Source: Saccharibacillus qingshengii
Lineage (GTDB): Bacteria; Bacillota; Bacilli; Paenibacillales; Paenibacillaceae
Assembly: GCF_013185195.1 (NCBI RefSeq)
Contig: NZ_JAAZWC010000036.1
Span: 1-44,827, forward strand
DNA: 44,827 bases
Reading direction: 5' to 3'
The position numbers and the translations under genes were made by a program. The notes under the pieces were generated by a model. The model was not told the DNA's origin and did no database searches. It saw only the letters and a program-made list of their open reading frames with translations. Positions 32,782 through 41,249 of the stretch are shown one piece after another (positions within the stretch are counted from its first letter, which is position 1; each line of letters begins with the position of its first letter).

Positions 32782-34062
32782 ATGTTCGTCAAGACCGGCG
32801 CCAAAAGCGCTATTCCCGGCCGGGAATCCATTTCCCCGCCCACGCCGGATTCCCGCTCCCGCGGCACCGTCTACGGCGTGCTGTTCGCGATCGGTCTCGT
32901 GCATCTGTTCAACGATTCGATGCAGGCGGTCATTCCCGCCATCATGCCGATCCTTCAGGATTCCATGTCGCTCAGCTACGGCCAGCTCGGCTGGATCCTG
33001 TTCGCGATCAACTTCACGGCTTCGATCATGCAGCCCGTCATCGGATTGTTTGCCGACAAACGGCCGACGCCTGCCCTGCTGCCGATGGCCATGGCCTCCA
33101 CGCTGACCGGCATGCTGCTGCTCGCTTATGCGCCGAGCTACGCCACCGTCATCGTCGCGGTTATCTTCGTGGGCCTCGGTTCGGCGGCGTTCCACCCGGA
33201 AGGCTCGCGCGTGTCGCATATGGCCGCCGGCCCGCGCCGCGGACTTGCGCAGTCGATCTTCCAGGTCGGCGGCAACGCCGGACAGTCGCTCGCCCCGCTG
33301 CTGACGCGGCTGATCTTTATCCCGCTCGGCCAGTTCGGCGCGATCTGGTTCACGGGTCTGGCCGCACTTGGCATCGTGATTCAGATCTTTATCGCCCGCT
33401 GGTACGGACGCACGCTCAAAGCGACGGCGCAGGCCAGAAAAGCCGTCGTCCGAAAAGCGCTGAATCCGGCGGCGCGCAAACGGATTCTGTCCGCCATGCT
33501 GCTTCTGCTGCTGCTCGTCTTCGTCCGCTCGTGGTACGTCACGTCGGTCGGCAGCTACTATGCCTTTTACCTGCGCGACGTATTCGGCGTCAGCATCGCC
33601 GATGCGCAGATCTATGTGTTTCTGTTCCTCGCGGCCGGGGCGGCAGGCACGCTGCTGGGCGGCCCGCTGGCCGACCGGTTCGGCAAACGCAACGTGCTGT
33701 TCGCGTCGATGCTGCTGGCCGCCCCGCTGACGCTCGCGCTTCCCTATGCCAACCTGACGTGGACCGGCATCCTGCTGACGCTGATCGGCTTTATCCTGCT
33801 GTCGAGCTTCTCGGTGTCCGTCGTCTACGCCCAGATGCTGATTCCGGGCCGGATCGGCGCGGTATCGGGACTCGTCACCGGCCTTGCGTTCGGCATGGGC
33901 GGAATCGGCGGCCTCGTGCTGGGCAGTTGGATGGACGCTGCCGGCGTGGCCGCGGTCATGCGCTTTTGCAGCTTCCTGCCGCTGCTTGGCGTGATTACGT
34001 TTCTACTGCCGAGCGACCGGAAGCTGAATGCGTGGGCCGAAGAGAACGGAGCGGAGGTCTGA
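32782..34062 (+). CDS. MFS exporter, fosmidomycin resistance (Fsr) type
   Basis: A 426-residue major facilitator with 12 helices. The Fsr-group mark FVGLGSAAFHPEGSRVSHMA is clear, with LVHLFNDSMQAVIPAIMPIL and the MFS motif A-like GPLADRFGKRNVLFASMLL. In E. coli the homologue exports fosmidomycin; the natural substrate here is unknown, so resistance should not be assumed. The start was set at ATG 32782 behind GGAGG (9-nt spacing); ATGs at 32737 and 32743 lack a site. The N-terminal 25 residues before the first helix are hydrophilic and Pro/Ser-rich. It is followed by its own terminator. Confidence 0.88.
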   Translation: MFVKTGAKSAIPGRESISPPTPDSRSRGTVYGVLFAIGLVHLFNDSMQAVIPAIMPILQDSMSLSYGQLGWILFAINFTASIMQPVIGLFADKRPTPALLPMAMASTLTGMLLLAYAPSYATVIVAVIFVGLGSAAFHPEGSRVSHMAAGPRRGLAQSIFQVGGNAGQSLAPLLTRLIFIPLGQFGAIWFTGLAALGIVIQIFIARWYGRTLKATAQARKAVVRKALNPAARKRILSAMLLLLLLVFVRSWYVTSVGSYYAFYLRDVFGVSIADAQIYVFLFLAAGAAGTLLGGPLADRFGKRNVLFASMLLAAPLTLALPYANLTWTGILLTLIGFILLSSFSVSVVYAQMLIPGRIGAVSGLVTGLAFGMGGIGGLVLGSWMDAAGVAAVMRFCSFLPLLGVITFLLPSDRKLNAWAEENGAEV

Positions 34063-34070
34063 CAAAAAAA

Positions 34071-34118
34071 AGAAGCTGTCCCAAGCCCTATTCATGGCTT
34101 TTGGGACAGCTTCTTTTG
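34071..34118 (+). terminator. Terminator of the Fsr-like gene
   Basis: Perfect 14-bp arms AGAAGCTGTCCCAA (34071-34084) and TTGGGACAGCTTCT (34101-34114), a nested GCC/GGC pair, then a short T-run. Confidence 0.85.
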
Positions 34119-34155
34119 TTTTGCGGCGCAGCGCTTATGAGCAATTGTAGCGGGG

Positions 34156-34228
34156 GCTCGGCTCGGCTCGGCTCGGCTCGGCTCGGCTCGGCTCGGCTCG
34201 GCTCGGCTCGGCTCGGCTCGGCTCGGCT
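34156..34228. repeat. Pentanucleotide tandem repeat, 14 copies of GCTCG
   Basis: Fourteen exact GCTCG units (34156-34225) plus a partial GCT, with no interruptions. It lies between the Fsr terminator and the repeat region before the first tandem anti-sigma gene, outside any credible gene. A perfect run of this length is prone to slippage, so its copy number probably varies between strains. Confidence 0.95.
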
Positions 34229-34430
34229 AACGGATTGTATGTCCGTTAGAATGCCGAATCAACCTCTTCTCGCATTTTAACGGATCGTATATCTGTTAGC
34301 CGTCTTTTATCGCCTTTTTTTCGTCAAAAGCAAGCCTGATTCCGTTCTAAGCGTCATCTCAATCCGTTAGAATTTCCAAACCGTTCAAATCAGCCGCTAA
34401 GCTTCGCCTCGATCCGTTAAAATCCCAATT
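34226..34430. repeat. Family of TCCGTTA-containing intergenic repeats
   Basis: A 23-nt inverted pair, CTAACGGA/TCCGTTAG (about 34227-34250), is followed by a weaker copy (AACGGAT...ATCTGTTAG, about 34279-34299). Two direct repeats of 34 nt with a 50-bp period come next (34347-34380 and 34397-34430, both starting CTAAGC and holding ATCCGTTA). No gene is seen in 34119-34470. Confidence 0.65.
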
Positions 34431-34470
34431 CGAACTTTCCCCCTCAAAAAAGCTCGAATCGGATCAAAAC

Positions 34471-36180
34471 TTAGCGAATCTGAATGTCGATGTCCCGCGA
34501 GGAATCGTACACGCCGTACGTTCCCGCGTTGATCGAGAACTCGCTGCCTTCCGGAACATTTTTGAAAACGTCAACCTGATAGCCGATATCTCCGTTATAT
34601 TTACCCTGCGATTCGGTTTCGCTGCGTTCGTACGTTTTGCCGTCAACTTTAAGCTGCGTACCGGTTACCATATAAAATTTGTTGCGGGTTTGCGTATTGA
34701 CCTGTACGTCTTTCCCTTTTCGGGTAACTTTGTAGACCATGACGCTCTGATCGGGCATGGTTTCGGATACAGACTGCGTTTTCTCCGCAGGAGGTTGGAT
34801 GTTCGTCCAAATATCCGGATACACCCGGGCGACCAATGCGTTGCGAAGTTTCAACGTCAGCGGTTCCGAACTAAGATCTTGGATCTCGTTATCTCTAAAA
34901 TTGAAGTACATCGTTTCAGACTGCGCCGAAATTCCTTGGAGGGGATTATACGGCAGTCCGGGAATCGGAGCCTGCAGACCCGGTACTTCGACATCTCCGG
35001 CCTGTAAAGTCAAACCTTCGTAATACATAAACTTCCCGTCTTGAAGCACGGAAGAATCGTTTTTGCGCTTAACGGGAATTTGCACTTCGAACGGAGTCAC
35101 TTTCGCTTCAGAAAGTTTCATGCCTGTACGTTCTTCCAATGCCGCCCCGTCTTGAATCGGTACCGACTGGGCTGGCGTATTCGCCTGTGTTCCTTCAACC
35201 GTGAAATCCAGAGTCCATGTACCTTGGATCTTCTTGACCGTTTCGGCATAGGAATAAGCAAACTGCAGATTGTTTCGCTCCTGCTTCGTAAGGCTCTTCA
35301 AATCGAAAGACTGGGTCTTGCTCCCTTTTTTCCATCCGATCGACGAGTTTCCAAGAGTTTTATCCCCGCTTTTGGCTATAAGGTAACTGCTGCTTTCATA
35401 ATTCGCTCGATTCGGATCGTAATCTTCGGGCAGCGGCTCCGCTTGATTCGCTTCGTATTCCAAATTGAGCTTCGCCCCGTTCAGCACTACATTGTAAGAC
35501 GTAAGCTTGATCCGAAGGCCTTTCTCGGGAATAACCTCGTATTCTTTGCCCGCAGCCAGTTTGCCGGTCAAGGGTGTCTCAAACCGCCGGGTCAGGTAAA
35601 GGTCTTTCGTGACAATCCGGTAGCTTTTCTTTTGCTCGGATGTCGGCAGGTTTTCGGAGATATATTCGGTGAGTTTCAGTTGATCGACTCCACTTCGAGC
35701 ATCGAATCCGCCGAAATCGACTGCGATTTTTTTGCCGCTGTCCAGATCGACAATCTCGGCTTCCTTGAACGAAGCGTAATCGAATTTCTGGTCTTCCAAT
35801 CCGGTTAAGCTCATTTGCAGCGCCATCCGGTCTGTATCGTCCATTGTTTGATGGCCGATTACGGCATTGTCCAGGGTCAGCTTCACTCCGTCGACTTCGG
35901 CCGAAACATTGACCCGCTGCCCGGCAGGGTCGGCGGTAACGACTTCTCTGTCCGTCTGCTGATCAAAATACACCGCGGTTCCTCCTGCTGCGGCCAGTGT
36001 CCATTGACGTACACGCGACAAGGCTGGCTTGCCCGGCACGACATCCGTATGCTCGCTCCAGCCGGAACGGCGGCGCTCCACTTCCAAACGAATACGGGTC
36101 CACATCTCATCATAATTCGGACTGCCATCGGGCAGAGCGAGCATTTTCTGTTTGATTTGCTGTTCAGTAATTTGAGACAT
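34471..36180 (-). CDS. Large anti-sigma factor-like protein of tandem pair 1 (DUF4179-type)
   Basis: A 569-residue protein. The N-terminal cytoplasmic segment (SPNYDEMWTRIRLEVERRRS, residues 20-39) is the same anti-sigma-like module as in the two downstream paralogues. The hydrophobic stretch after it is only about 12 residues long (TLAAAGGTAVYF, about 61-72), too short for a normal transmembrane helix. The large rest is beta-rich with ESF-like domains: NVSAEVDGVKLTLDNAVIGH, SYRIVTKDLYLTRRFETPLT and VDVFKNVPEGSEFSINAGTY. Compared with the two paralogues the membrane segment appears deleted by about ten residues. The start at 36180 overlaps the sigma gene by 17 nt; the ribosome site is GAAGGACGTGAG. 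Confidence 0.82.
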   Translation of the reverse strand: MSQITEQQIKQKMLALPDGSPNYDEMWTRIRLEVERRRSGWSEHTDVVPGKPALSRVRQWTLAAAGGTAVYFDQQTDREVVTADPAGQRVNVSAEVDGVKLTLDNAVIGHQTMDDTDRMALQMSLTGLEDQKFDYASFKEAEIVDLDSGKKIAVDFGGFDARSGVDQLKLTEYISENLPTSEQKKSYRIVTKDLYLTRRFETPLTGKLAAGKEYEVIPEKGLRIKLTSYNVVLNGAKLNLEYEANQAEPLPEDYDPNRANYESSSYLIAKSGDKTLGNSSIGWKKGSKTQSFDLKSLTKQERNNLQFAYSYAETVKKIQGTWTLDFTVEGTQANTPAQSVPIQDGAALEERTGMKLSEAKVTPFEVQIPVKRKNDSSVLQDGKFMYYEGLTLQAGDVEVPGLQAPIPGLPYNPLQGISAQSETMYFNFRDNEIQDLSSEPLTLKLRNALVARVYPDIWTNIQPPAEKTQSVSETMPDQSVMVYKVTRKGKDVQVNTQTRNKFYMVTGTQLKVDGKTYERSETESQGKYNGDIGYQVDVFKNVPEGSEFSINAGTYGVYDSSRDIDIQIR

Positions 36181-36700
36181 ACCGCTCACGTCCTTCCCCC
36201 GGAGATTCCGGATTTTTTTCATACAATTTCTTAAGCATTTTCAATCCCCGATTGATTCTGGATTTCACCGTGCCAAGCGGTAAGCCCAGCGCTTCCGCCG
36301 TCTCCGGTGTCGACAGGTCCGCCATGTAATACAGCAGCATCGCTTCTCGGACCTTGGGCTTCAGTTTGCTCAGCAGCCTGCCGAACTCATCGGCCGTCTC
36401 GGCGCTTTCGTATTCTTTTTCTACCGATTGCGGCGTGCGCAGCGGCATACTGGTTGTAAAAGCTTTCTTTTCTTTGAGACTGCCGTTCGTTCGGCGCCGC
36501 ATGAGCGAATGGCACTCGTTGGCGGCGATGCGCATCAGCCAGGCTTTGATATGCTCGACTTTGTCACGATCCGCCAGCATGGCCTTGACGAACACTTCCT
36601 GGCAGATATCTTCCGCATCCGTCCGGTTTCGCAGCATGTGCAGACAGTATCGGAACACATCTTCTTTGTAGGTGATAAATAACGTATTATCGTCCACCAT
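36164..36700 (-). CDS. ECF sigma factor of tandem pair 1
   Basis: A 178-residue ECF sigma factor. Region 2: VFRYCLHMLRNRTDAEDICQ, EVFVKAMLADRDKVEHIKAW and LMRIAANECHSLMRRR. Region 4: LKPKVREAMLLYYMADLSTP and AEALGLPLGTVKSRINRGLK. It is about half or more identical by eye to the other two tandem sigma factors. It ends in the same (Y/H)VSNY that overlaps the anti-sigma start by 17 nt. The start follows AAAGGACGTGAG. Its promoter, GAAC-N17-AGTC, lies just upstream and suggests self-control. Confidence 0.92.
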   Translation of the reverse strand: MVDDNTLFITYKEDVFRYCLHMLRNRTDAEDICQEVFVKAMLADRDKVEHIKAWLMRIAANECHSLMRRRTNGSLKEKKAFTTSMPLRTPQSVEKEYESAETADEFGRLLSKLKPKVREAMLLYYMADLSTPETAEALGLPLGTVKSRINRGLKMLKKLYEKNPESPGEGRERYVSNY

Positions 36701-36741
36701 TTCTCACGTCCTTTGCCCCTCTGATAGGATTCTTCCCTAGT

Positions 36742-36774
36742 TATAGAGACTCGCGGGCCGCGCGAACAGTTCGC
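36742..36774 (-). promoter_or_regulatory. ECF-type promoter of sigma pair 1
   Basis: On the minus strand GAAC (36769-36772), a 17-bp spacer and AGTC (36748-36751) running into CTATAAC. The same layout stands before sigma pairs 2 and 3. Confidence 0.6.
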
Positions 36775-36785
36775 TTTTTGCAAAA

Positions 36786-36832
36786 AAATCAAAAAAGCCG
36801 GACCCGGTCTGAATACAGACCTGGCCCGGCTT
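36786..36832 (-). terminator. Terminator of anti-sigma gene 2
   Basis: A long AAGCCGG...CCGGCTT stem with an inner GGTCTG/CAGACC part (about 36795-36832) is followed on the minus strand by T6 and a second T-run. Confidence 0.82.
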
Positions 36833-36845
36833 GAGCAGCAGTCGT

Positions 36846-38591
36846 TTACCTGCGCAGTACGATTTCGGTGTTGAGCGACGGATCGACTTGGCCGTAGAGC
36901 CCCAATCCGAGTTCCAGTCCGGCCCCTTCGGGCACATTCTGATAAAGATCGACCCGGTAATCGCCTTGTTCCCGGTACGGATTATACGAAGAGTCGGCGT
37001 CCGGTTTCCGCACTTCCCCATTGACTTTCAGTACGGTTCCTTCCAACAGATGCAGCGAATCGGGCGTCGAGGTTACGACTTTGAGATCGGCGCCTTGACG
37101 CAGATAACGATACGTCAATCGGCTGCCGTCCGGCAGTTTGGCCTGCGCCTGCTGTTCGTCCGGCTGCGGAGCCGCAAGCTCGGTCCAGAAATCGTCCGGC
37201 GCCCGGCGAAGCACGACCGCATCCTGCAATCTTACGGATAGGGAGCCTGCTGTCAGATCCTGAAGATCAAGACTGAACGGACGGTAAGCGAGCGCTTCCT
37301 CATGTTCCTGCCCCTGCTCGGGGAAGGGTTGCAGCGGCCAGCCCGTATGCTCGACTGCGGTCGACTCGAAATCGCCGGCGATCAGGGTACGTTTATCATA
37401 ATAGAGCAGACGTCCTTCTTGCGCTGTCCGCTCTTCCGGCTTTCTGTTAATCGGCAGATACACCCCGTAAGCCCCTACCGTCGCTTCGCCGACCGTCCAC
37501 CCGGTCTTGTCTTGGACTTCCGCGGCATTTACCGGAGTCAGCTTGACGGCCTTCGCTCCGGCTTTTGACCCGTCGAGAGTGAATTCCACCTGCCAACTGC
37601 CGTCGATCTCACGGACTTTCTCGGCGTAACTGTAAGACAGGGTCAGCGCCTCGCGTTCTTGTGCATCCATATCGTATAGTTCGTAATTACGGTTAAATTC
37701 GTTGTTTTTCCATGTTCCCGAAGTCGACTCCACCGTGCGCGAACCCGTATTCACCAACAGCCGGGTATCGGCCTCGACCTGCAGCGAATCCGGATAGGAA
37801 GCCGCGGCGTTCGCTTCCTTCCCTTCAAGTCTGTAGCGAAGATTCAGAAGCCCTTCCTCTTCGTTCCACGCGGAATCGAGCAGCCGGACGGTTGTCCCTT
37901 CCACAGAAGGCACGGGATAGGTTCGGCCGGCCTGCAGCTCTCCTGCAAGAGGAACGGTGTGGCGCCGGATCACATAGAGGTCGTTCATCTCAAAGCGAAG
38001 GCGGCGGTTCTTCCCCTCTTCCGCCCAACTGCCTTCCAGTACGCTCGAATCGCGCAGATCCTGCCGCAGATCGAAGACAGCTCCGTTCAACGCCTGGGTC
38101 TCTCCCGTGTCCAGATCGATCAGACGGCCCGAGCCGAATCCCGCATAGTCGCCATCCTCCGGATCGAGTCCGCTTAGACTTGTTTGCAGCGTAAGCTTGT
38201 CGTCTTCCTGCTTGCCTGCCGCTTCGTCCCCTTCAAAATGCCCCCGGATCGCATGATCCAACTTCAGCTTCACGCCGTCCACGGCCGCCGAGGTTTCCAG
38301 CGTCTGACCGACCGCCGCTCCGTAAACCGGTTCGGTATCGATCGGATCGTGCGCAGGCGCAGACTGCCAGAAGATGACGCCGGCTGCGACCGAGCAGGCC
38401 AGCAGACCCGAAGCCGCAGGCACGGCCCATTTCCGGCGCGCCCCCCGTCCTCCTGTGGTTCCTTCGATCCAGCCCGCTCTCCGCTTCTCCGCCTCCAGTA
38501 CAATCCGTCTGCGCAAGCCCGCATAATCCGGACTTTCGTCGTCCACTTCGCGCAGTTGCTGCTCCAGATCGGAGTCAATAATTCGAGACAT
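36846..38591 (-). CDS. Large membrane anti-sigma factor of tandem pair 2 (DUF4179-type)
   Basis: A 581-residue protein. Cytoplasmic anti-sigma module: ESPDYAGLRRRIVLEAEKRR (19-38). Transmembrane helix: about 54-76 (KWAVPAASGLLACSVAAGVIF). Extracellular part: beta-rich domains with SAAVDGVKLKLDHAIRGHFE, MNDLYVIRRHTVPLAGELQA and the closing VDLYQNVPEGAGLELGLGLY. It should hold its sigma factor at the membrane until an outside signal; the signal is unknown. The start was set at 38591 behind GGGAGTGAG (a GTG-AGT-like site), giving a 17-nt overlap with the sigma gene; the first M at 38600 is less likely. Confidence 0.88.
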   Translation of the reverse strand: MSRIIDSDLEQQLREVDDESPDYAGLRRRIVLEAEKRRAGWIEGTTGGRGARRKWAVPAASGLLACSVAAGVIFWQSAPAHDPIDTEPVYGAAVGQTLETSAAVDGVKLKLDHAIRGHFEGDEAAGKQEDDKLTLQTSLSGLDPEDGDYAGFGSGRLIDLDTGETQALNGAVFDLRQDLRDSSVLEGSWAEEGKNRRLRFEMNDLYVIRRHTVPLAGELQAGRTYPVPSVEGTTVRLLDSAWNEEEGLLNLRYRLEGKEANAAASYPDSLQVEADTRLLVNTGSRTVESTSGTWKNNEFNRNYELYDMDAQEREALTLSYSYAEKVREIDGSWQVEFTLDGSKAGAKAVKLTPVNAAEVQDKTGWTVGEATVGAYGVYLPINRKPEERTAQEGRLLYYDKRTLIAGDFESTAVEHTGWPLQPFPEQGQEHEEALAYRPFSLDLQDLTAGSLSVRLQDAVVLRRAPDDFWTELAAPQPDEQQAQAKLPDGSRLTYRYLRQGADLKVVTSTPDSLHLLEGTVLKVNGEVRKPDADSSYNPYREQGDYRVDLYQNVPEGAGLELGLGLYGQVDPSLNTEIVLRR

Positions 38592-39108
38592 GGAACTCAC
38601 TCCCTTTTTTCGATGGTCGATCCGCTTCTTCCATCCGTTTTTTTAACGATTTCAATCCCCGGTTGAGTCTGGATTTGACCGTTCCGAGCGGCAGGTTCAG
38701 CATCTCGGCGACCTCTGCCATAGGCAGATCCGCCATATAGTACAGCAGCAGCACTTCGCGGAACCTTGGCTTGACGTCTTTTAGCAGCAGACCGAATTCC
38801 GACTTCGTTTCCCTGCGTTCGTAACCGCTCTCGACCGACTGCACGGCATGCAGCGGAGCTGCCTGGAGAAAAGCTTCCTGCTCTTTCTCGCGGCCCCGGC
38901 TTCTGCGGCGGGTCAGCCCATGGCATTCGTTCGCCGCAATCCGCAGCAGCCAGGCCTTCTCGCTGCGGAGCTCGCGCCGGTCGGCCAGCATCGCTTTGAC
39001 GAAGACTTCCTGGCAGACGTCTTCCGCATCGCCTTTATTTTTGAGCATATACAGACAGTAGCGATATACCGTCGTTTTGTAGTTTTCGAACAACTCCAGG
39101 TCGTTCAT
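38575..39108 (-). CDS. ECF sigma factor of tandem pair 2
   Basis: A 177-residue ECF sigma factor. Region 2: VYRYCLYMLKNKGDAEDVCQ, EVFVKAMLADRRELRSEKAW. Region 4: VKPRFREVLLLYYMADLPMA and AEMLNLPLGTVKSRLNRGLK. It ends FHVSNY with the 17-nt overlap into its anti-sigma gene. Upstream GAAC-N17-AGTC (39186-39210) fits self-activation. The linker between regions is more basic (RRRSRGREKEQE) than in the other two. The start follows GTGAGGGGAA. Confidence 0.92.
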   Translation of the reverse strand: MNDLELFENYKTTVYRYCLYMLKNKGDAEDVCQEVFVKAMLADRRELRSEKAWLLRIAANECHGLTRRRSRGREKEQEAFLQAAPLHAVQSVESGYERRETKSEFGLLLKDVKPRFREVLLLYYMADLPMAEVAEMLNLPLGTVKSRLNRGLKSLKKRMEEADRPSKKGSEFHVSNY

Positions 39109-39177
39109 TTCCCCTCACATCCTTATCGACTTCCGTTTGCCTCCCTGCCCATTGAATGATGAATGAGCGCGCGCTTC

Positions 39178-39211
39178 TTATAGAGGACTGACGAAACCGC
39201 GAAGAGGTTCC
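39178..39211 (-). promoter_or_regulatory. ECF-type promoter of sigma pair 2
   Basis: On the minus strand GGAAC (39207-39211), a 17-bp spacer after GAAC, then AGTC (39186-39189) running into CTCTATAAG. It matches the promoters of pairs 1 and 3. Confidence 0.6.
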
Positions 39212-39228
39212 CGTTTGCCCTGCACACC

Positions 39229-39385
39229 AAAAAGCCACCGGGAATATTCCCGGCAGCTTTGAAGCTGTCCCAAACGATTACTTAAAACCATAGTGAGAAA
39301 TGCGCCTGTCCAGACATCGCCACAATCGGAGGAATAACGACCATAAGCCCACCTGCCTTTTTTGAACTCTCCTATTGCTGTTACG
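39229..39385. other. Gene-free stretch with a second terminator-like hairpin
   Basis: The palindrome CCGGGAATATTCCCGG (39238-39253), set between AAGC/GCTT and a minus-strand TTTTT, looks like a backup terminator upstream of the pair-2 promoter. Half of the Fsr terminator arm (GAAGCTGTCCCAA, 39261-39273) recurs without its partner. Only very short frames are present (for example a 20-codon minus-strand one near 39290-39352); I see no supported gene. Confidence 0.45.
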
Positions 39386-39423
39386 TCAAAAAGCACGTCC
39401 GGGTCGCAAAACCGGACGTGCTT
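39386..39423 (-). terminator. Terminator of anti-sigma gene 3
   Basis: Perfect 12-bp arms AAGCACGTCCGG (39391-39402) and CCGGACGTGCTT (39412-39423) are followed on the minus strand by T5. Confidence 0.85.
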
Positions 39424-39434
39424 TGGCGGCGTCT

Positions 39435-41249
39435 TTATTTGCGGATGATGACTTGGGCGTCTTTGGTGTTGTCAACCGTTCCATAAGCTTGCATATTGAT
39501 TTCGAATTTCTTGCCTTCGGGAACATTGCGGTAAATGTCTACGTAATTATAATTGCCTTGAGCATCCCGGATCGAGTTTTCGATCATAGGATCGGTATCG
39601 AATGCATATTCTTGGCCATCTACTCGAATCCGAGTATGCTGATACAAATTCACGCCTTCCGGAACTTCGATCTCGACCAGCACGTCTTTATCTTTACGCG
39701 AAACCCTATATTCGACCGGAGTACCATCAGATAGGGTATCGGATACCCTTTGTTCTTGCTCTACGGGAACTTTTATAGGTGTCCACAGATCAGGGTCGAC
39801 GTGGGCGATCCGTGCGCCGCTGAACGTCGCAGTCAAAGGTTTGTCCCGGAAATCGTAGCTCTCCCAATAGTCGTACGTCATCTTATTTTCGTTCCCATTT
39901 CGCACCATGCCCTGCACGTCGAATTTGACAAACTCCTGCTCGCCGGACCGGTATTGGTTCATCCTCATGTTCGGAGTAGGATCCTGCAAACCGGAAGTGG
40001 TCACTTCCCCGTCCGTAAGCGTGATGTTTCCGTAATCGACGATCTGCCCATCTCGCAGCGAACGATCGTCGGTGCCCCGGTCGATCGGAATCGTGACGCC
40101 GTAAGCGTCGAGCAGTGCGTCTCCCAGCTTCCAACCGGTCTGCTTGGTCAAGGCGGAGTCGTCTTCGACCGGTACCGTTTCGGTCGGCACTTCGGCTTTG
40201 GATGGATCGAGCGTAAAATCGAGCGCCCACGGGCCTTCGACGACCCGAACCGTTTCGGCGTACGTGAAGGTCATCGTCATATCGGAGAGTTGATCTTCCG
40301 TTATCCCCTTGACGCTGTACGAACCTTCGACTTCCGTGATCTTTGCCCCCTCTGACCAACTGGACCATCCGATCTCCTGGTCGCCCAGCTTCAACCCGAC
40401 CGAGTTGCCGCGATCCATAACCAGCAGCCTGTCATCCTGCGCCTCGAGCTTCGGCATATTTTTGTTCGGCATAAACTTGATATTCAATAGTCCCTGCTTT
40501 TTGTCCCACTGAATATCCGTAATTTTCATTTTGAAATCCCGATCGGGCAGCACCGTATATTCTTGGCCCAACTTGACTTTGCCTTCGACCGGCACTGTCG
40601 TTCGGCGGATCATGTACAGGTCGGACATCTCCAGCCGGTAGCGATGCGGGCCTTCAGATTGATTGAACTCTCCCGTCACTCTCGCCGACGTATTCAGCGT
40701 CCGGCCGGTTTCCCAATCTTCGATGCTGCGGACATCGTCCGTGTTGAAATCGCCCATACTGAGTTCAAGCTTCTTTCCCGTATCAAGATCGGTGATCGAC
40801 GATTTGTCGAAACCTGCGACCCGCACATCCTCGCTGCCGAAGCCGCCGAGCGAGAAGTCCAGCATCATTTTGCCTGAGGCTTCGCTCTGGCCGAAGCTGC
40901 GGTCGGTTCCCTGCACGACGTTATTCAGCTTCAGCACGATGCCTTCCGCTTCCGCCTGCACCCCGACCGATTGACCGACCGGCGCCGACTGGGCTTCCGA
41001 ATACAAACTTTCAAAATACCCTTGCGAAGCAGCAGCTCCGAGCGCAATCACGGCTGCCAGCGAAGCGCAAGCCGCAGGCATGGCCCATTTTCGGCGCGGG
41101 CGGAGCGGCTGCATCGGCTGTACCTGCCAACCCGACTCCCGTTTGTCCGCTTCCAGCCGAATCCGGTTCCACATCGCATCGTAGTTCGGATTTTCTTTGC
41201 GCAGCCCGCGCAGTTTCTGCTCGGTGTCATGGTCAGTAACTCGAAGCAT
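39435..41249 (-). CDS. Large membrane anti-sigma factor of tandem pair 3 (DUF4179-type)
   Basis: A 604-residue protein with the same plan as pair 2. Cytoplasmic module: ENPNYDAMWNRIRLEADKRE (19-38). Transmembrane helix: about 54-74 (KWAMPAACASLAAVIALGAAA). The long extracellular region contains VQAEAEGIVLKLNNVVQGTD, LEMSDLYMIRRTTVPVEGKV and the conserved end VDIYRNVPEGKKFEINMQAY. It keeps a normal membrane helix, unlike pair 1. The start MLRVTD at 41249 follows GAAGGTGACG and overlaps the sigma stop by 17 nt. The family match to DUF4179/DUF5643-type anti-sigma proteins is from memory of the pattern, not a search. Confidence 0.88.
   Translation of the reverse strand: MLRVTDHDTEQKLRGLRKENPNYDAMWNRIRLEADKRESGWQVQPMQPLRPRRKWAMPAACASLAAVIALGAAASQGYFESLYSEAQSAPVGQSVGVQAEAEGIVLKLNNVVQGTDRSFGQSEASGKMMLDFSLGGFGSEDVRVAGFDKSSITDLDTGKKLELSMGDFNTDDVRSIEDWETGRTLNTSARVTGEFNQSEGPHRYRLEMSDLYMIRRTTVPVEGKVKLGQEYTVLPDRDFKMKITDIQWDKKQGLLNIKFMPNKNMPKLEAQDDRLLVMDRGNSVGLKLGDQEIGWSSWSEGAKITEVEGSYSVKGITEDQLSDMTMTFTYAETVRVVEGPWALDFTLDPSKAEVPTETVPVEDDSALTKQTGWKLGDALLDAYGVTIPIDRGTDDRSLRDGQIVDYGNITLTDGEVTTSGLQDPTPNMRMNQYRSGEQEFVKFDVQGMVRNGNENKMTYDYWESYDFRDKPLTATFSGARIAHVDPDLWTPIKVPVEQEQRVSDTLSDGTPVEYRVSRKDKDVLVEIEVPEGVNLYQHTRIRVDGQEYAFDTDPMIENSIRDAQGNYNYVDIYRNVPEGKKFEINMQAYGTVDNTKDAQVIIRK

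Noticed and set aside
34156-34228. GCTCG repeat considered as a CRISPR array
   Set aside because: There are no spacers between the 5-bp units and no cas genes in the window.
32679-34280. Open frame of 533 codons on the plus strand overlapping the Fsr-like gene
   Set aside because: It is a +1 shadow of the exporter, dominated by Arg/Ala/Pro/His, and runs through the terminator and the GCTCG repeat.
39178-39396. Minus-strand frame of 72 codons and a nested 20-codon frame (MVVIPPIVAMSGQAHF)
   Set aside because: The frames cross a terminator-like hairpin and the pair-2 promoter; the short one has only a weak ribosome site and no match to known type I toxins.
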